Positions 36,501 through 47,727 of a DNA stretch of 64,000 bases are shown here, one piece after another. Under the pieces are notes generated by a model that made no database searches, was not told where the DNA came from, and was given only the letters and a program-made list of their open reading frames with translations. Both the position numbers and the translations under genes were made by a program. Where the stretch lies: contig CM018695.1 of NCBI GenBank assembly GCA_009363875.1, positions 62,677,433 through 62,741,432 on the forward strand, given 5' to 3'. Positions within the stretch are counted from its first letter, which is position 1, and every line of letters begins with the position of its first letter. This stretch comes from Mikania micrantha (taxonomy: Eukaryota > Streptophyta > Magnoliopsida > Asterales > Asteraceae).

Positions 36501-37885
36501 ATTTGTTCCCCGCTCTGCAACGTCACTCGCACGATTTTCTCGTTGCATACGATCTCAGCTTGATTAGCGAATAACCAATCCATTCCCATGACAACGTCAA
36601 AGCTCCCGAGAGTCACCGGCATCAAATCGATTTCGAGTTCGTGATCCGCCAAAACCATGACGCATCCTCGAAAGACGAGTTGTGTTTCAATTAGCTTGTC
36701 GTCGGCTAACTCTGCGGTATATTTATAGTCTAGTGGTGTCGGGGTAATGTCTAGAAATTTACTAAACTCACTAGATATAAAGCTCCTATCGGCATCGGTA
36801 TCAAATAATATGCTAGCGTAGACATTATTTAAAAGGAACGTACCGGTTACGATGTTCGGGTCATCCTTGGCTTCTCCCGAGCCAATCACAAATGCTCGAC
36901 CCTTGGCCGCTCCTCCTCCGGCCTTCTTCAATTGAGGGAAATCCCTCCTCATGTGGCCCGGCTTGCCACATTCGTAACACCCATTGAGAGTGTTTTGATT
37001 TTTGTTGTTGTTCTGGTTGTGGTTGGGGTTGTTGTTGTTGATAGGAAACTTTGAACTGCAATCCTTGGCCATATGGCCATGTCTTCCACACTTCAGGCAA
37101 CGGTATCGCTCACATTGCCCAAAGTGATGGTATGAACACCGGTTACACAAGGGATATTTCCCTTGGTACACACCCTTCCCCTTGTCGTCGGGTTGAGTGG
37201 CAGTGAAAGCTCTGGCTGGTGCAGATCGTTGTTGTTGTTGCTGAGGTTGCTGAGACTGGTGCTGACTGGGTTCCCACTTCTGTTTCTGGCTTTCTTGAGG
37301 CTTCGCATGCTCGCCTCGTTTTGGTAGTTTGCCTTGGGCTACAGCTTGATCAGTCAGTTTATGGGCCAATCGGATCAATGGTTGGAAAGTGGTGAGGACA
37401 GACGCAGTCACCATGCTTTGAATTTGCTCGGGCAGTCCACTGATGAACTGCTCGATCTTCTTGTATTTCGGCGTTACCATAGCCGGGCATAGCTTACACA
37501 GTTCATGAAATCGAGTGCAGAACTGCTCGATCTCAGATCCCACCATCTTGTGCACCCAGAATTCGGCTTCTAGTTTCCGAAATTCATCACGAGGACAGGA
37601 TTCCTCCTGTAGTAGTCGGGTGAAGTCGGTCCATGGCATGGAGTTGGAACCGTCCAACCCCAGGGTTTGTACATGGGTGTTCCACCATGTGAGGGCCGGT
37701 CCTTCCAGTGTACCGGTTGCATACTTAACCCGGTTCTCCTCAGTATATTCGAACATGGCGAATAGGGATTCAACTTTCTCCACCCAGCGGAGCATCCCGA
37801 CAGCTCCTTCAGTTCCCTTGAACTTGTGGGGGTGGCAGTTCAGAAAGGATTTGAATGAGCAACCCTTGTTGTTGTTGCCTTGCAT
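33524..37885 (-). pseudogene. gypsy gag-pol polyprotein with three in-frame stops
   Basis: One frame runs from 37885 to a natural stop at 33524-33526, about 1,453 codons, broken only by stops at 34952-34954, 34733-34735 and 33629-33631 (the first two TAG, the third TGA where Trp is expected). Residues 1-190 are capsid-like. Zinc knuckles follow at about 263-276 (CLKCGRHGHMAKDC) and 303-316, the second ending in Phe instead of Cys. The protease reads LFDTDADRSF near 361, so the D-T-G triad is D-T-D. RT spans about 540-720 with FIDD at 695-698, and RNase H about 838-955. The integrase has WWPNMKAE, the Asp in SMDFITKLP, SDRDSRF and QTDGQSERT, then a chromodomain-like tail. It would copy and insert the element; as it stands it is inactive. 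Confidence 0.92.
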
Positions 37886-38113
37886 CCCTGTCAGTCAGTA
37901 TCCAAGGTCGTGCGTTAGTGCGTGTCAGCTATACTATGGTAGTCATGTTAGGCAAGTGTTAGTACCGTTGTTAGTCCCACTGGTTTCACTGGCGTGTCGG
38001 TTTGCCTCGTACTCCGCGAGTACCTTGTTGAACCTACGTTCGACCATCATGTCGATTCTTGCCTTTTCGGCCTTGCGTTTGAGTCTGAGAGCATTGGTTC
38101 CACTTCCAGACAT
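37886..38113 (-). pseudogene. gag N-terminal segment, separated by an intron-like gap
   Basis: ATG at 38111-38113 opens MSGSGTNALRLKRKAEKAR and runs in the same phase as the polyprotein starting at 37885, but four stops lie between about 37943 and 37888. A 78-base segment 37888-37965 begins GTACTAAC and ends CTGACAG and includes all these stops. Removing it would join N-N-G to M-Q-G in frame. It could be a small intron or chance decay. The basic helical segment resembles the start of chromovirus gag proteins. Confidence 0.6.
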
Positions 38114-38377
38114 GTTTCTATATGGAAAGGTTAGAATGTTAGTCAGCATGTGTTAGAGCGTTAGCCCATGTCATGTTAGAAGTCAAGTCAGATGTCATGT
38201 CAGAAGTTGTGTTAGCAACAGTCGTAATGATACAATAGATAATAACAAAGCATAATTTCCATTAATACCAGATTTTTGAAGTACAATAATTTTAAAAGGA
38301 AGATACAATACAAGTTCTTCGAGCACATCCCGCTCGTCTAGGCAAATATAGAAAGAAGTACAAAATAAAGTAGTCCA

Positions 38378-39109
38378 CTAGTCTGAGTCCATGGAGACAT
38401 GTGAAATGTCGCAGGCAACGTCTCCGTCGTCATCCTTCTCCTCTGGATCCACATTGGGATCCTCATCAAAGTCTCCCTCTTGGAGGTCATTGACCTCAAA
38501 TTGGGGACCATCCTCCTGTGGAGGTTCCTCGATAAACTGCGCAGCCCATGCATTGAGCATGGTGTCGCTAGCTTGAACCACCGCCTGAGTCTCCTCGTTG
38601 GCAACTCGGTTCTCAGTGATACGCCCATCATGCTCCTGCATGATGTCAACCATATGTCCATGCTGAGTCATCAGCTGGGACACCTGGAGACGTAGGGTCT
38701 CCACCTGATCCTCCAGTCGATCGTTTCGCCTTTCTAGGCGATCGTTCTTCTCGCGAAGAACGCGAATCTCGTCTGATAGCTCGCCATTCCTCCAGATCTC
38801 ATGCTGAGTGCAAGCAACGTGGGCCGCGAAGGCCTGCTCCAGTGGTACTCCGAGTGGCGGTAATCGATGTCCGGGCGTCGTGTCGCCGGAATATCTATAT
38901 GGAGGTACCCTCTCCCCGATGTTCCATTCCTGGATCATAGTGGGAAGCCAACCCCAGTATCGGGCTCGTGTTGCATCCCTAGCCCGCCTGTCCATCTCGG
39001 CGTCTACCTGCGCCACAATGTCGTGGACGCGTCGGCGGCTCTCTGTCGTCAGTTCGTCTGTCGCCGGACGCCTGCCCGTGTTCCTGTTGATATCTTCGTT
39101 GTTGGCCAT
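38378..39109 (-). CDS. extra ORF upstream of gag in the gypsy element, coiled coil
   Basis: An uninterrupted 243-residue frame starts MANNEDINRNTGRRPATDEL and lies between the primer-binding site (39251-39263) and gag (38113). I do not recognise a family. The N-terminal half is Arg/Asp-rich with a W-G-W-L-P segment. Residues about 110-165 form heptads (LREKNDRLERRNDRLEDQVE, then LRLQVSQLM), a likely coiled coil. The C-terminus is very acidic (EEKDDDGD) and ends MDSD. It is intact although pol has three stops. It may be a leader-encoded accessory protein or a captured host fragment; its position would make it the first frame on the genomic RNA. Confidence 0.7.
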   Translation of the reverse strand: MANNEDINRNTGRRPATDELTTESRRRVHDIVAQVDAEMDRRARDATRARYWGWLPTMIQEWNIGERVPPYRYSGDTTPGHRLPPLGVPLEQAFAAHVACTQHEIWRNGELSDEIRVLREKNDRLERRNDRLEDQVETLRLQVSQLMTQHGHMVDIMQEHDGRITENRVANEETQAVVQASDTMLNAWAAQFIEEPPQEDGPQFEVNDLQEGDFDEDPNVDPEEKDDDGDVACDISHVSMDSD

Positions 39110-39250
39110 CCTGTAAGTTTCAAGTTAGTAAGTAACAGTTCAATATGAGCAATGATATCATCAACGTGCAAGTTCTACGTGTAGTGTCTAAAGTTGAGCA
39201 ATGGCTATAGTCTAAGTTTACTACATGCAAACCTAGTTCCCTATAACCAA

Positions 39251-39263
39251 GTCTCTGATACCA
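39251..39263 (-). other. gypsy primer-binding site
   Basis: On the minus strand TGGTATCAGAGAC starts three bases after the LTR end (GGTGTGACA). It matches the initiator-Met tRNA primer site at its first eleven bases. This fixes the orientation of the element and the identity of the 5' LTR. Confidence 0.9.
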
Positions 39264-40002
39264 TTCTGTCACACCCCTAATTTCCCACTCGTGGTGCATG
39301 TCCACATGGATGTGACGTGTCCAGAATCACAGCTCAAGGTCACATAGAACACCTCTATATGCGTTTACAAAACCAATGTTTGACACGTACACTTATTAAA
39401 ATGGTTTGCAGCGGAATAGAAGTCATCATAACATATTTCAGCGGAAATCTGTTGTTTGACAAAGTGCAGCGGAAAAGTAAATAATCAAATACGACATTGT
39501 TTAAAACATAAACCGAACGTAATTGTTTTCAAAAGCTAAACAAAAACAGAATGCATGAATGTCCCTATGCTCGGTTCCTTAATGTGCATTCTTGTCTTCA
39601 TGCTAGTCATGCTAGTTAACTGAGAATACAAGTTAGAAAAAGTGTCAACACAATGGTTGGTGAGTTCACAGGTTTTGATATACATATAGTAATAAAAGTG
39701 TGTCATGCTGTTTATCATATGTTAGTACCGAGCCCAAGGCTCCAAGTGTCAGTGCGTCACTACCGAAGTAGACTTGTTTGTCCTTGCCTCCGCTATGCCT
39801 CGTATGCATAGCAAGTCAGGTCAGAGTTTGCACGGCTTATGACATCCAGTCAACATGGTGCCCCGTGGGGTTAGTCATTCCCTAATGGATCCATTCAAAC
39901 CTACCACGTTGTTCGTACATTAACGGTAAGACTTTGTGAGGGCTTGTTACGAGTTCAACACTCAATGTTTGTCCAATAAACCAGCATACACAAAAATGTT
40001 TG

Positions 40003-43000
40003 TGATGTGTCGGTTTATATATATAGAAAATGATGGTTCAACACTATCAAGTAATAAATCGAAATAACCTAAACCGAACTACACACTACAAGCAAGTGTA
40101 CCTGACGTATGAAGTATAGCTAAGGAAAGTCCGGATATCGAACCTAAGGACACGGAATCTAAGAATTAACCCTAGAAAAAGACAAAGCTAAGACTAAAGA
40201 AGGAAATTACTAAACATGGAAATTTGTGTTTTTTAGAAAAGTGTTTTATATTTAAGAAATAGAGAAATAATATAACCTAGACAACTGAAACAAATTAAGA
40301 AACGAAGAAATCAAATAAAGAAGGGTACTACCTAGACTTGGAATCCTAACGGTAACTTTAACAGTTTCGGGAATGAGATATGGGATATATGGTCAATAAG
40401 GACATGACAACAAAGGAAACAGTCAGAACCATTGGATCACAAGGTCAGTCTCACTAAGGCTAAAGAATGTTCCAACGAGTCATGTGATAGATCACCCGGG
40501 ATGTGTAATGGATTACCTAGTCAGTCTCTCCAAACACGGATCGTTTAAGGATTCAGAAGATCGTATCACGTGGTCAGTATCAACAATCTCAATACATAAA
40601 AAGTGTACCGATGGATAAGAATCAATCAAAATATATAAGTTAATACCTTGAATCGCAAGGAATCCTAAGGAATAAACAGGAAAACCCGATGGTCACGTAA
40701 TTTGCCCGAAAAACCCTAAAATCCTAATAATCCAAATTTTCTCACGTGATTAGTCTCAGGAATGATAATCCTACTGTTTATAATCCTATTACAGATAATA
40801 TCCTAAGATTTAATTGGCCAAAGCAAACCCAAATAGAATTAGATACAAAATCTAACCCTAAAACTGATAAAACCGGTCAAAACACGTAGTAAACAACCAA
40901 GACTTATCAATTGGACATCATCATGCATTTATAGATCACCATAACAGCAATCAATAACCAATATTAATCATATATAATCTGATCCTGATCATAAACAATC
41001 CAAATCCCATAAAAACAAACCCGAAAACCGAATAAAATTAACCGTTGTTCATCCAAATCTAAGTAATACAAGGATTTTAGCCAAGAAACATGTTCATAAC
41101 AGTAAAATTATGAAAAACATTCAGAAACATGTTCATCGATTCGAGTACAAACGAGAAGTAATCAAGAAAACAAGAAAAAGAACCCGAAAAAGCGTTTCCG
41201 GACACTTTCATATGCGTTCTGAGCCTCCCCCGAGCATCCAATTCAGCCCCAAACCTTCAAAATCTTCAAAAATATCTTTCTTGTTCGTTTCTAGCCGTCT
41301 AGGGTTGATTAATTCCGAATTAGGGCTTAAAAATGGCTTAAATATGTGATTTTAGGCTTAGGTTTGCGATTGGGAGTCCATGGGCCGGTCCAGAGTCCAA
41401 AAAAGGAGTCCAAAAGCAGGTCCATCATGCCATAATGACCTGGTCAACGAAAGTCAACACGGGTCAAAGGGTGGTCAACGGTCCAGAAGTCCGGTCAAAG
41501 GGAGAAAACCACGCGGGTCTCGGCCGGGTCACGCGCGGAGCGCTTTGTGAGGCGAAATGGTGCGGGCGCGGGTCGTGGGCGGTAACCGGTTACTCACGCG
41601 GGGCCTGGGTGGATTTTTAGGGCTGAGGTGGCGAATTCTGGTGCTGCCACGTGTCAAAGATGCTGAAACTTTACCAGAATTGCAATTTAACCCCCTGCAC
41701 TTGCTGAAACTCATTTTTAAGTTCCGAAAATTCCCGAAATGCCATTTTTTGCCACGGAACTTCTAAAAATTATATTTTTAGCATCCAACTTCATAAAAAT
41801 AATTTCGGGCTTCAGTTTCTTCGCAACTACGAACGTTTATTTCGCGAAACCTATAAAATGACATTAAAAATAAAAATAAGTAAAAATTCATTAAAATATA
41901 ATAAAAACTAAATAAAAATCTATTAAAATAAGATAAAATCCTATAAAATAAATACTAAAACTATGTGTAAATAACGACACAACAAAAATCCCCATACTTG
42001 AACTTTGCTTGTCCCTAAGCAAACCTAAAAACAATGCAAAACAACACCTAAGTCAAAAACGTTTCACATCAAGCAAAACGAAAATGGGTTAACGAATTAA
42101 TTACACAATCAATCACAAGACTTACAACGGTCAATAGATTTACAACCCAATCAGACATCAATGAAGGCATTTTAAAAACATGGGATTTCCTAATTGAGAT
42201 TCACCTGTTTTTCAAGAATTCAACCATTTACTTTCACACCCTCACAACTGTCACTCGACACTCGGGTAAATATATGCATTTTATTATGTGAACTCTCAGA
42301 ACTTAACACTGAAACAATGCTAACATAGGCTTGTGCTATAATCAAATCTCCACATAATATCAAGATTAACACAGATCAAAAGGACTTTAAAAGGTAGGCT
42401 TAGGTTAAGGGTAGGTCATGTAGGGTTTTAAAGTGGCTAAAACACAAAAGAAAAATCCGGTAGTTGACTTTAATGCACGAATAAACATATACACAATTAA
42501 ACTACTAAACTATAGGTATTTTGACCTTTTTATTCACACATTTCACTTTTTTTTTTCATTTGTTTTTTTTTGTTTTTTTTTTCACTAGAAATAATCAACA
42601 TAAACATGTAACTGTCTAACTAACTGAATGTCTTGAAATTAAACTGGGTGATCAAATGAAAAGGGTTTAGGCTCAACGGGGTGTCTAATTGGTGTATTTA
42701 AGGGTTTCAAACAAAAGAAATAAGAAAGGCTAAGAAATGGGTGAACCTAATGCCTTGATCATCTCTGTGTCAGATCTCAATCAAAGTCTCAACTTGTATA
42801 CAAGAACAAGTTCTAAAGTAATGCAACATGTGGGTCAAATCGCACACAAACGAATCAGTGAATAAATACAGACTGTTAAGGCTCAAAATCTCACTGAAAA
42901 CGTGTGGAATAGGGTTACCGATATGAACATAAACAGTTTTCAACTATCAAACAGGTTTCACTATCATAAGAATCCCAAACCCATAAATTTTGAAAACAAG

Positions 43001-43895
43001 CCCAATTGGGAAAACTTTATCACGCAACTTAAAGACTAACTGTATAACCAACTTAATAACCCATGCCGACTCGCCTTTTGTTAACGATTTACAATGAAAA
43101 AGCGTTTCCGGACACTTTCATATGCGTTCTGAGCCTCCCCCAAGCATCCAATTCAGCCCCAAACCTTCAAAATCTTCAAAAATATCTTTCTTGTTTGTTT
43201 CCAGCCATCTAGGGTTGATTAATTCCGAATTAGGGCTTAAAAATGGCTTAAATATGTGATTTTAGGCTTAGGTTTGTGATTGGGAGTCCATGGGCCGGTC
43301 CAGAGTCCAAAAAAGGAGTCCAAAAGCAGGTCCATCAAGCCAAAATGACCTGGTCAACGAAAGTCAACACGGGTCAAAGGGTGGTCAACGGTCCAGAAGT
43401 CAGGTCAAAGGGAGAAAGCCACGCGGGTCATCGGCCGGGTCACGCGCGGAGCGCTTTGTGAGGCGAAATGGTGCGGGCGCGGGTCGTGTGCGGTAACCGG
43501 TTACTCACGCGGGTCCTAGGTGGATTTTTAGGGCTGAGGTGGTGAATTCTGGTGCTGCCACGTGTCAAAGATGCTGAAACTTTACCAGAATTGCAATTTA
43601 ACCCCCTGCACTTGCTGAAACTCATTTTTAAGCTCCGAAAATTCCCGAAATGCCATTTTTTGCCACGGAACTTCTAAAAATTATATTTTTAGCATCCAAC
43701 TTCATAAAAATAATTTTTGGCTTCAGTTTCTTCGCAACTACGAACGTTTATTTCGCGAAACCTATAAAATGACATTAAAAATAAAAATAAGTAAAAATTC
43801 ATTAAAATCTAATAAAAGCTAAATAAAAATCTATTAAAATAAGATAAAATCCTATAAAATAAATACTAAAATGATGTGTAAATAACGACACATCA
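40003..43895 (-). mobile_element. deletion-derived LTR element nested in the gypsy LTR
   Basis: It is bounded by TGATGTGTCGG and CGACACATCA, with GTTTG at 39998-40002 and 43896-43900. The left LTR is complete (40003-41984). The right LTR survives only as 43096-43895 and matches 41186-41984. On the minus strand AAGTATGGGGATTTT next to the left LTR serves as polypurine tract, so the left one is the 3' LTR. The remaining internal part (41985-43095) is non-coding. A deletion has removed the rest of the 5' LTR, the primer site and all genes. The tract and LTR style resemble Tat/Athila-type gypsy elements, which is inference. GC-rich patches (near 41505-41600 and 43420-43520) are LTR U3. Confidence 0.85.
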
Positions 43896-45596
43896 GTTTG
43901 TAATAGTAATAATTTTTTGACTCGATGCAACTAGTATTCTCCCCTTATTTAAAAGCGTTTGAAAAGAGTAAAGAGGGGCCGTAAACTCACCTTAGTGATG
44001 AAGTAGCAAGCGTAAGCTCCAGTGGGGATAAGCACGTCGGTCACCGGCAACCTATATCGTATGCCGTATGTGAGTTTGTGTTAGTGACCGTGCTAGTGTT
44101 TGTGTTAGTGCGCGTGTTCGTGTCCAACAACCCTTGGTTGTTCATGTTTGTCCGTGTCGGTCCACAATGACCGTGTTTGCTCGTGTTGGTCAGCATTGAC
44201 CGTGTTTGTCCGTGTTTGACCAAAGTTGACCGTGTCAAGTCAACGACCCGTTGGTGAACCGTGTGACGGTTTGTGAATCGTGTAGCAACGTGTAAGTGTT
44301 CGTCGTGTGAGAAACGCGCAAGTCGCGTCTATGGACAACTTACTATTTATAGAAAGTTTCCATTTATGGAAAGTTCACAAAGCATATCCGTTTTATAGTT
44401 CTAGCATGCTCAATAATCCTACGTGATCATGTTAACACATAACACATCATCATGCGATTTCACATAAGTCGTTTTCATCATGTTAGTGCACAAAAGTTTC
44501 CTAAAATGGAAAGTTTCCATTTATAGCACACGTGACATCGGAAACCCTCTAACTTAGCATCTAATCATCATGTTGTAACATAACCAGTCACTTAGCATGC
44601 TTGAATTACGCAAAATGTTTACAAGTTGGTTTTTTGTAAAAATAAAGTTACTAAAAATAGTAACTTTGGCTAGTTTTACCCAAATGATCAATCTAACCAC
44701 TTCTAATCCATTTTTATAACACAATTCATCATAATAACAAATCTAGCATCATTTTATCATATCAACATAACCAAATTCATCATCTATCAATATTTCACCA
44801 ATAAAAGTTACTAAATATAGTAACTATGTCAAAATGACCATAAACATTATCAAAGTCACATTCTAAGTGTTAAAATCATCATATTATCATCCTAAGAGCA
44901 ACTCTACATACATGCATGTTCATCGTTTCATCCATAACAATGTTTTGACGTTAAAAAGTTTCTAATAATAGAAGGTTTTTCAAATATAATGTTTTCATCC
45001 ATTAAGATCAACATCAAACCTTGCAAGAACGCTTATACATTATCAAGAATCATTCCAATATCAACAAAATCATCTAGAATGTCTTAGATCATACATGCAT
45101 GGCAATCTTTCAATACATAATGAACAAATCATGAAATCTATAATTACTCAACATCAAGGATCATCATGAAATACATTCTAGTCATCCTAGATCATCATAA
45201 AACACTGAGATATCAACAAACCCATATTAAAACAAAGGAAAATTCGTGCATGCAAGACCATGGGGCTTGCATGTGTGTTTGTGAGCGTGTAGATGTGAAA
45301 TGTGGTGATTTTAAGCCACAAAGGTTGAAGTACTACCTTCACAAGCTACTGAGGTCCTGAGATGGTGAAGATAGCAGCTTCTACACCTCCTGGTTCGTGG
45401 GTTTTGATGAGAGGAAGAAAGTGGCAATGAAGAGTGGTGGTCTAGAAGGTCTTCCTCAAGGTTCTTGAGCTTCAAAGGGGCCTTCAATGGCTTCCAAGGG
45501 CTGCTACAGAGGTCTGGAGGTTGAAGATGGTCGGAGGGTTGCGTGCTCAGCCGAAGATATGAGTGAAATAGATAGACTAGCCATCATTTGTCTTGG

Positions 45597-45750
45597 TTTT
45601 ATAAGATTTTGTTGACTAGGAGGTGTCGCGTACCGCGATGGGGCTTTCAAATCTTCTCCGCGTACCGCGGCGGATTTCGGGAGTCAAACCCCCGCGATGT
45701 ATGTCGCGTATCGCAGATGGGCCTCTAGTTGGGCCACCGCGTACCGCGGT
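45597..45750 (-). promoter_or_regulatory. gypsy 5' LTR promoter: TATA with CGCGGTACGC cluster
   Basis: Minus-strand TATAAAA at 45597-45603 is preceded by CGCGGTACGC near 45738-45747, GCCGCGGTACGCGG near 45657-45670 and CGCGGTACGCGAC near 45627-45639. More copies match perfectly here than in the downstream LTR. Because this is the 5' LTR it would drive the genomic RNA. Confidence 0.6.
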
Positions 45751-47197
45751 GGGCTCCTGGAGAGCCCAATAAGCCCTTTTTAATGGGTTTGATCCGATCG
45801 TCACTGTTTTAACACTTCCGAACTACCGTTTGGCCTTGACTGAACTTCCTAGTTCAATGTGTGAGTGTTTCGTGAGGTTTTGAGTGTTGTGCTACACAAT
45901 GTGCTTGACGTTCACCAACGTTCGTGTGTTTTGACACGTGTGTGCTGTTTGCCGATAATTCCACGAATTATCTAGTCATGTGTGAGTGTTCGTACTGTCG
46001 TGCCATGTGTCACACTAAATTAATCTAATTCTAGTGCCACGTGTACATAAAGCATTTAAATAAACATTTAAATAAAATCAAAGCTGACCTGGAAATTACG
46101 GGGTGTCACAGGGTATTTGTGAATTGATGGTGTGAAGAGTTTAAAGACGTGTTCGGGAGCAAATTGGAGGGTTAGAAGAGGCGTCGAGTGCTATAGAGTG
46201 CAAGAACATGGTATTCGGGAAGCCAAAACTTCGAGGGCTCATAACTGGAGCTAGGGGAAGAGTTACGAGGCCCATAATATTTGAAAACTGAGTTTCTCGA
46301 CGATTGGTGAGGTCATTCTGGGCGTATGATACACCCAACCAGGCGTATCATACGGCCAATGTACCATACGCCCAGTTTTGAGCGTTGGCATAATCTGGGA
46401 AGCGTAGGGTAACATTTTGGGCGTACCATACACCCAGGCGCGGCGTATGGTACGCCGGAGGCCGGAAAAAACATATTTTTCAGCAAATCTTTCCCATATT
46501 TAAGGCATTATCTTAGGGTTTCGAGGGTGACTTCTTTCTGGACGAATTGGGGGCGAAAAAGTGACGAATTTGGGCATCAAAACTCTTCCAAAGCCATCTG
46601 TAATCATGTAATCATCACCCGAATCAATAATCAACACGTGCTAATGAAGATGCGTTGCTAGTTTCCCTTCGTAATCGCTTCCGGGTAATTAGGGTTGTGA
46701 GTGAAACCATGTTTGAATGTTGAATCTAGGTTTTTGATTGTAAACTTGATATGATTTCTATTTGGTTGATTTAAACAATAGATTTTTGTTTTTGTAATGA
46801 TACGTTACCATCAGTGATTCAGCTTTTTTGCATCTTTTACTCATTGGTAATTGTGTAATGCTATGCATATGTCTATTGATGATTGTGTGAATGAGCAAAT
46901 CTTAAACGTTCGTTCCATTATCACCACTTCAAGCGAATTGATTAACACAATCGATTTTTACATGACTTTGATATAGGTTTAACTTACATTCATTGTTTCT
47001 TTTAAACCATTCTCTGAATTGAATTCAAATCAAAGTTTTCATTTTTCTTAGATTAACTAGTTTGTAGTGACAATTAGCACTTTCCACTGATTCCCTGTGG
47101 AGACGAACTTACTTCGCTTGCTATAGTCAAAGGTAGATAAGTACTTAATTATAAATTGTTTTTGATTGACCTACGACACCTCGATCAGGGTGTGACA

Positions 47198-47489
47198 CAT
47201 CTGGATACAAAATCAGTTGCTGGATTATGGTTTGGAATTTCTTAACTCCGCTATCTTTTGTGATAATGATGCTGCTATACAGATTTGTAAAAATACAGTC
47301 CAACAATCCAAAACCAAGAACTTAGATATCAAAGTGCACTTCATTCGAGAATGTTTTGAAATAAACCTAATCCATTTAGAACAATTAGATACATCAGTCA
47401 ATACTACTGACCTTTTTACTAAGGCCTTTGACCGATCCCGATTCAATGTGTTAACTGAACTGTTGAAAATGCTTCGTTTTTCTGATTAA
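47198..47489 (+). pseudogene. copia RNase H, C-terminal part
   Basis: The copia frame resumes exactly after the CATCT duplication with W-I-Q-N-Q-L-L-D-Y-G and runs to a stop after MLRFSD. It shows FCDNDAAIQICKN (catalytic Asp region), HFIREC and TDLFTKAF, the conserved end of copia pol. No lesion is seen in this piece, which confirms that the 18.9-kb insertion was precise. Confidence 0.9.
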
Positions 47490-47727
47490 TTTATCTTAAA
47501 AAATAGTAAATTTGTTCATAAGTATAATTTAGTTTAGTTGCTTATGCACAAATTGAGGGGAAGATCGGTAGTTAGGAAAAGTAGTTTGAGTTTTGTAAAT
47601 AGTTTTCCGTATAGTTTTTCCTTAGTCCTTGGTGTTCTGAAATGTCTTTGCGAAGTGATATGAATTCATGATAAAGGACAAACCAATCACTCAATGAATG
47701 AAAATTAAAGTCTTAGACTACTAACAT

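Larger units (their letters stand above)
30543..46110 (-). mobile_element. Ty3/gypsy retrotransposon (chromovirus-like), near-intact
   Basis: The element runs on the minus strand. The 5' LTR is at 39267-46110 (interrupted), followed by the primer site at 39251-39263, an extra frame at 38378-39109, gag-pol at 33524-38113, a polypurine tract at 33489-33500 and the 3' LTR at 30543-33488. With the inserted element removed, the two LTRs have the same net length, 2,946 bp. The gene order gag-PR-RT-RH-INT defines Ty3/gypsy, and the integrase tail resembles Tekay/Del-type chromoviruses (inference). The flanks read GTATA on the left and GGGTA on the right, so a clean target duplication is not visible. 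Confidence 0.92.
39267..46110 (-). repeat. gypsy 5' LTR (minus strand), split by an insertion
   Basis: It begins TGTCACACCCC and ends GGGGTGTCACA on the plus strand. The segment 40003-43895 plus one GTTTG copy is foreign. Without it the LTR is 2,946 bp and aligns with 30543-33488 throughout, including the TATA block at 45597-45603. Confidence 0.92.
28308..47197. mobile_element. composite LTR-type insertion in copia RNase H
   Basis: CATCT lies at 28303-28307 and again at 47198-47202, and the copia codons rejoin exactly (Q-V-I-W-I-Q-N-Q), so this whole stretch entered as one unit starting TGTGAG and ending GTGACA. Without the gypsy element nested in it (30543-46110) it is about 3.3 kb and non-coding. 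The left part (28308-30542) has a CGGTACGCGACG cluster and an LTR-like layout. The right part (46111-47197) has a different cluster of GCGTATGGTACGCC type, a TATTTAAGG box and a TCCCTGTGGAGACGAAC segment. The two parts do not repeat each other, so a solo LTR or a non-autonomous element is likely; the lineage is unclear. Confidence 0.7.

Noticed and set aside
41110..41766. Basic open frames in the nested LTR element, repeated at 43276-43625
   Set aside because: Both copies lie in LTR U3 sequence, so repetition reflects the LTR pair and not a gene.
44041..44238. Thr/Asn-rich minus-strand frame inside the gypsy LTR
   Set aside because: Produced by reiterated GTGTTNGTC-type text in the LTR; not conserved as a frame in the partner LTR.
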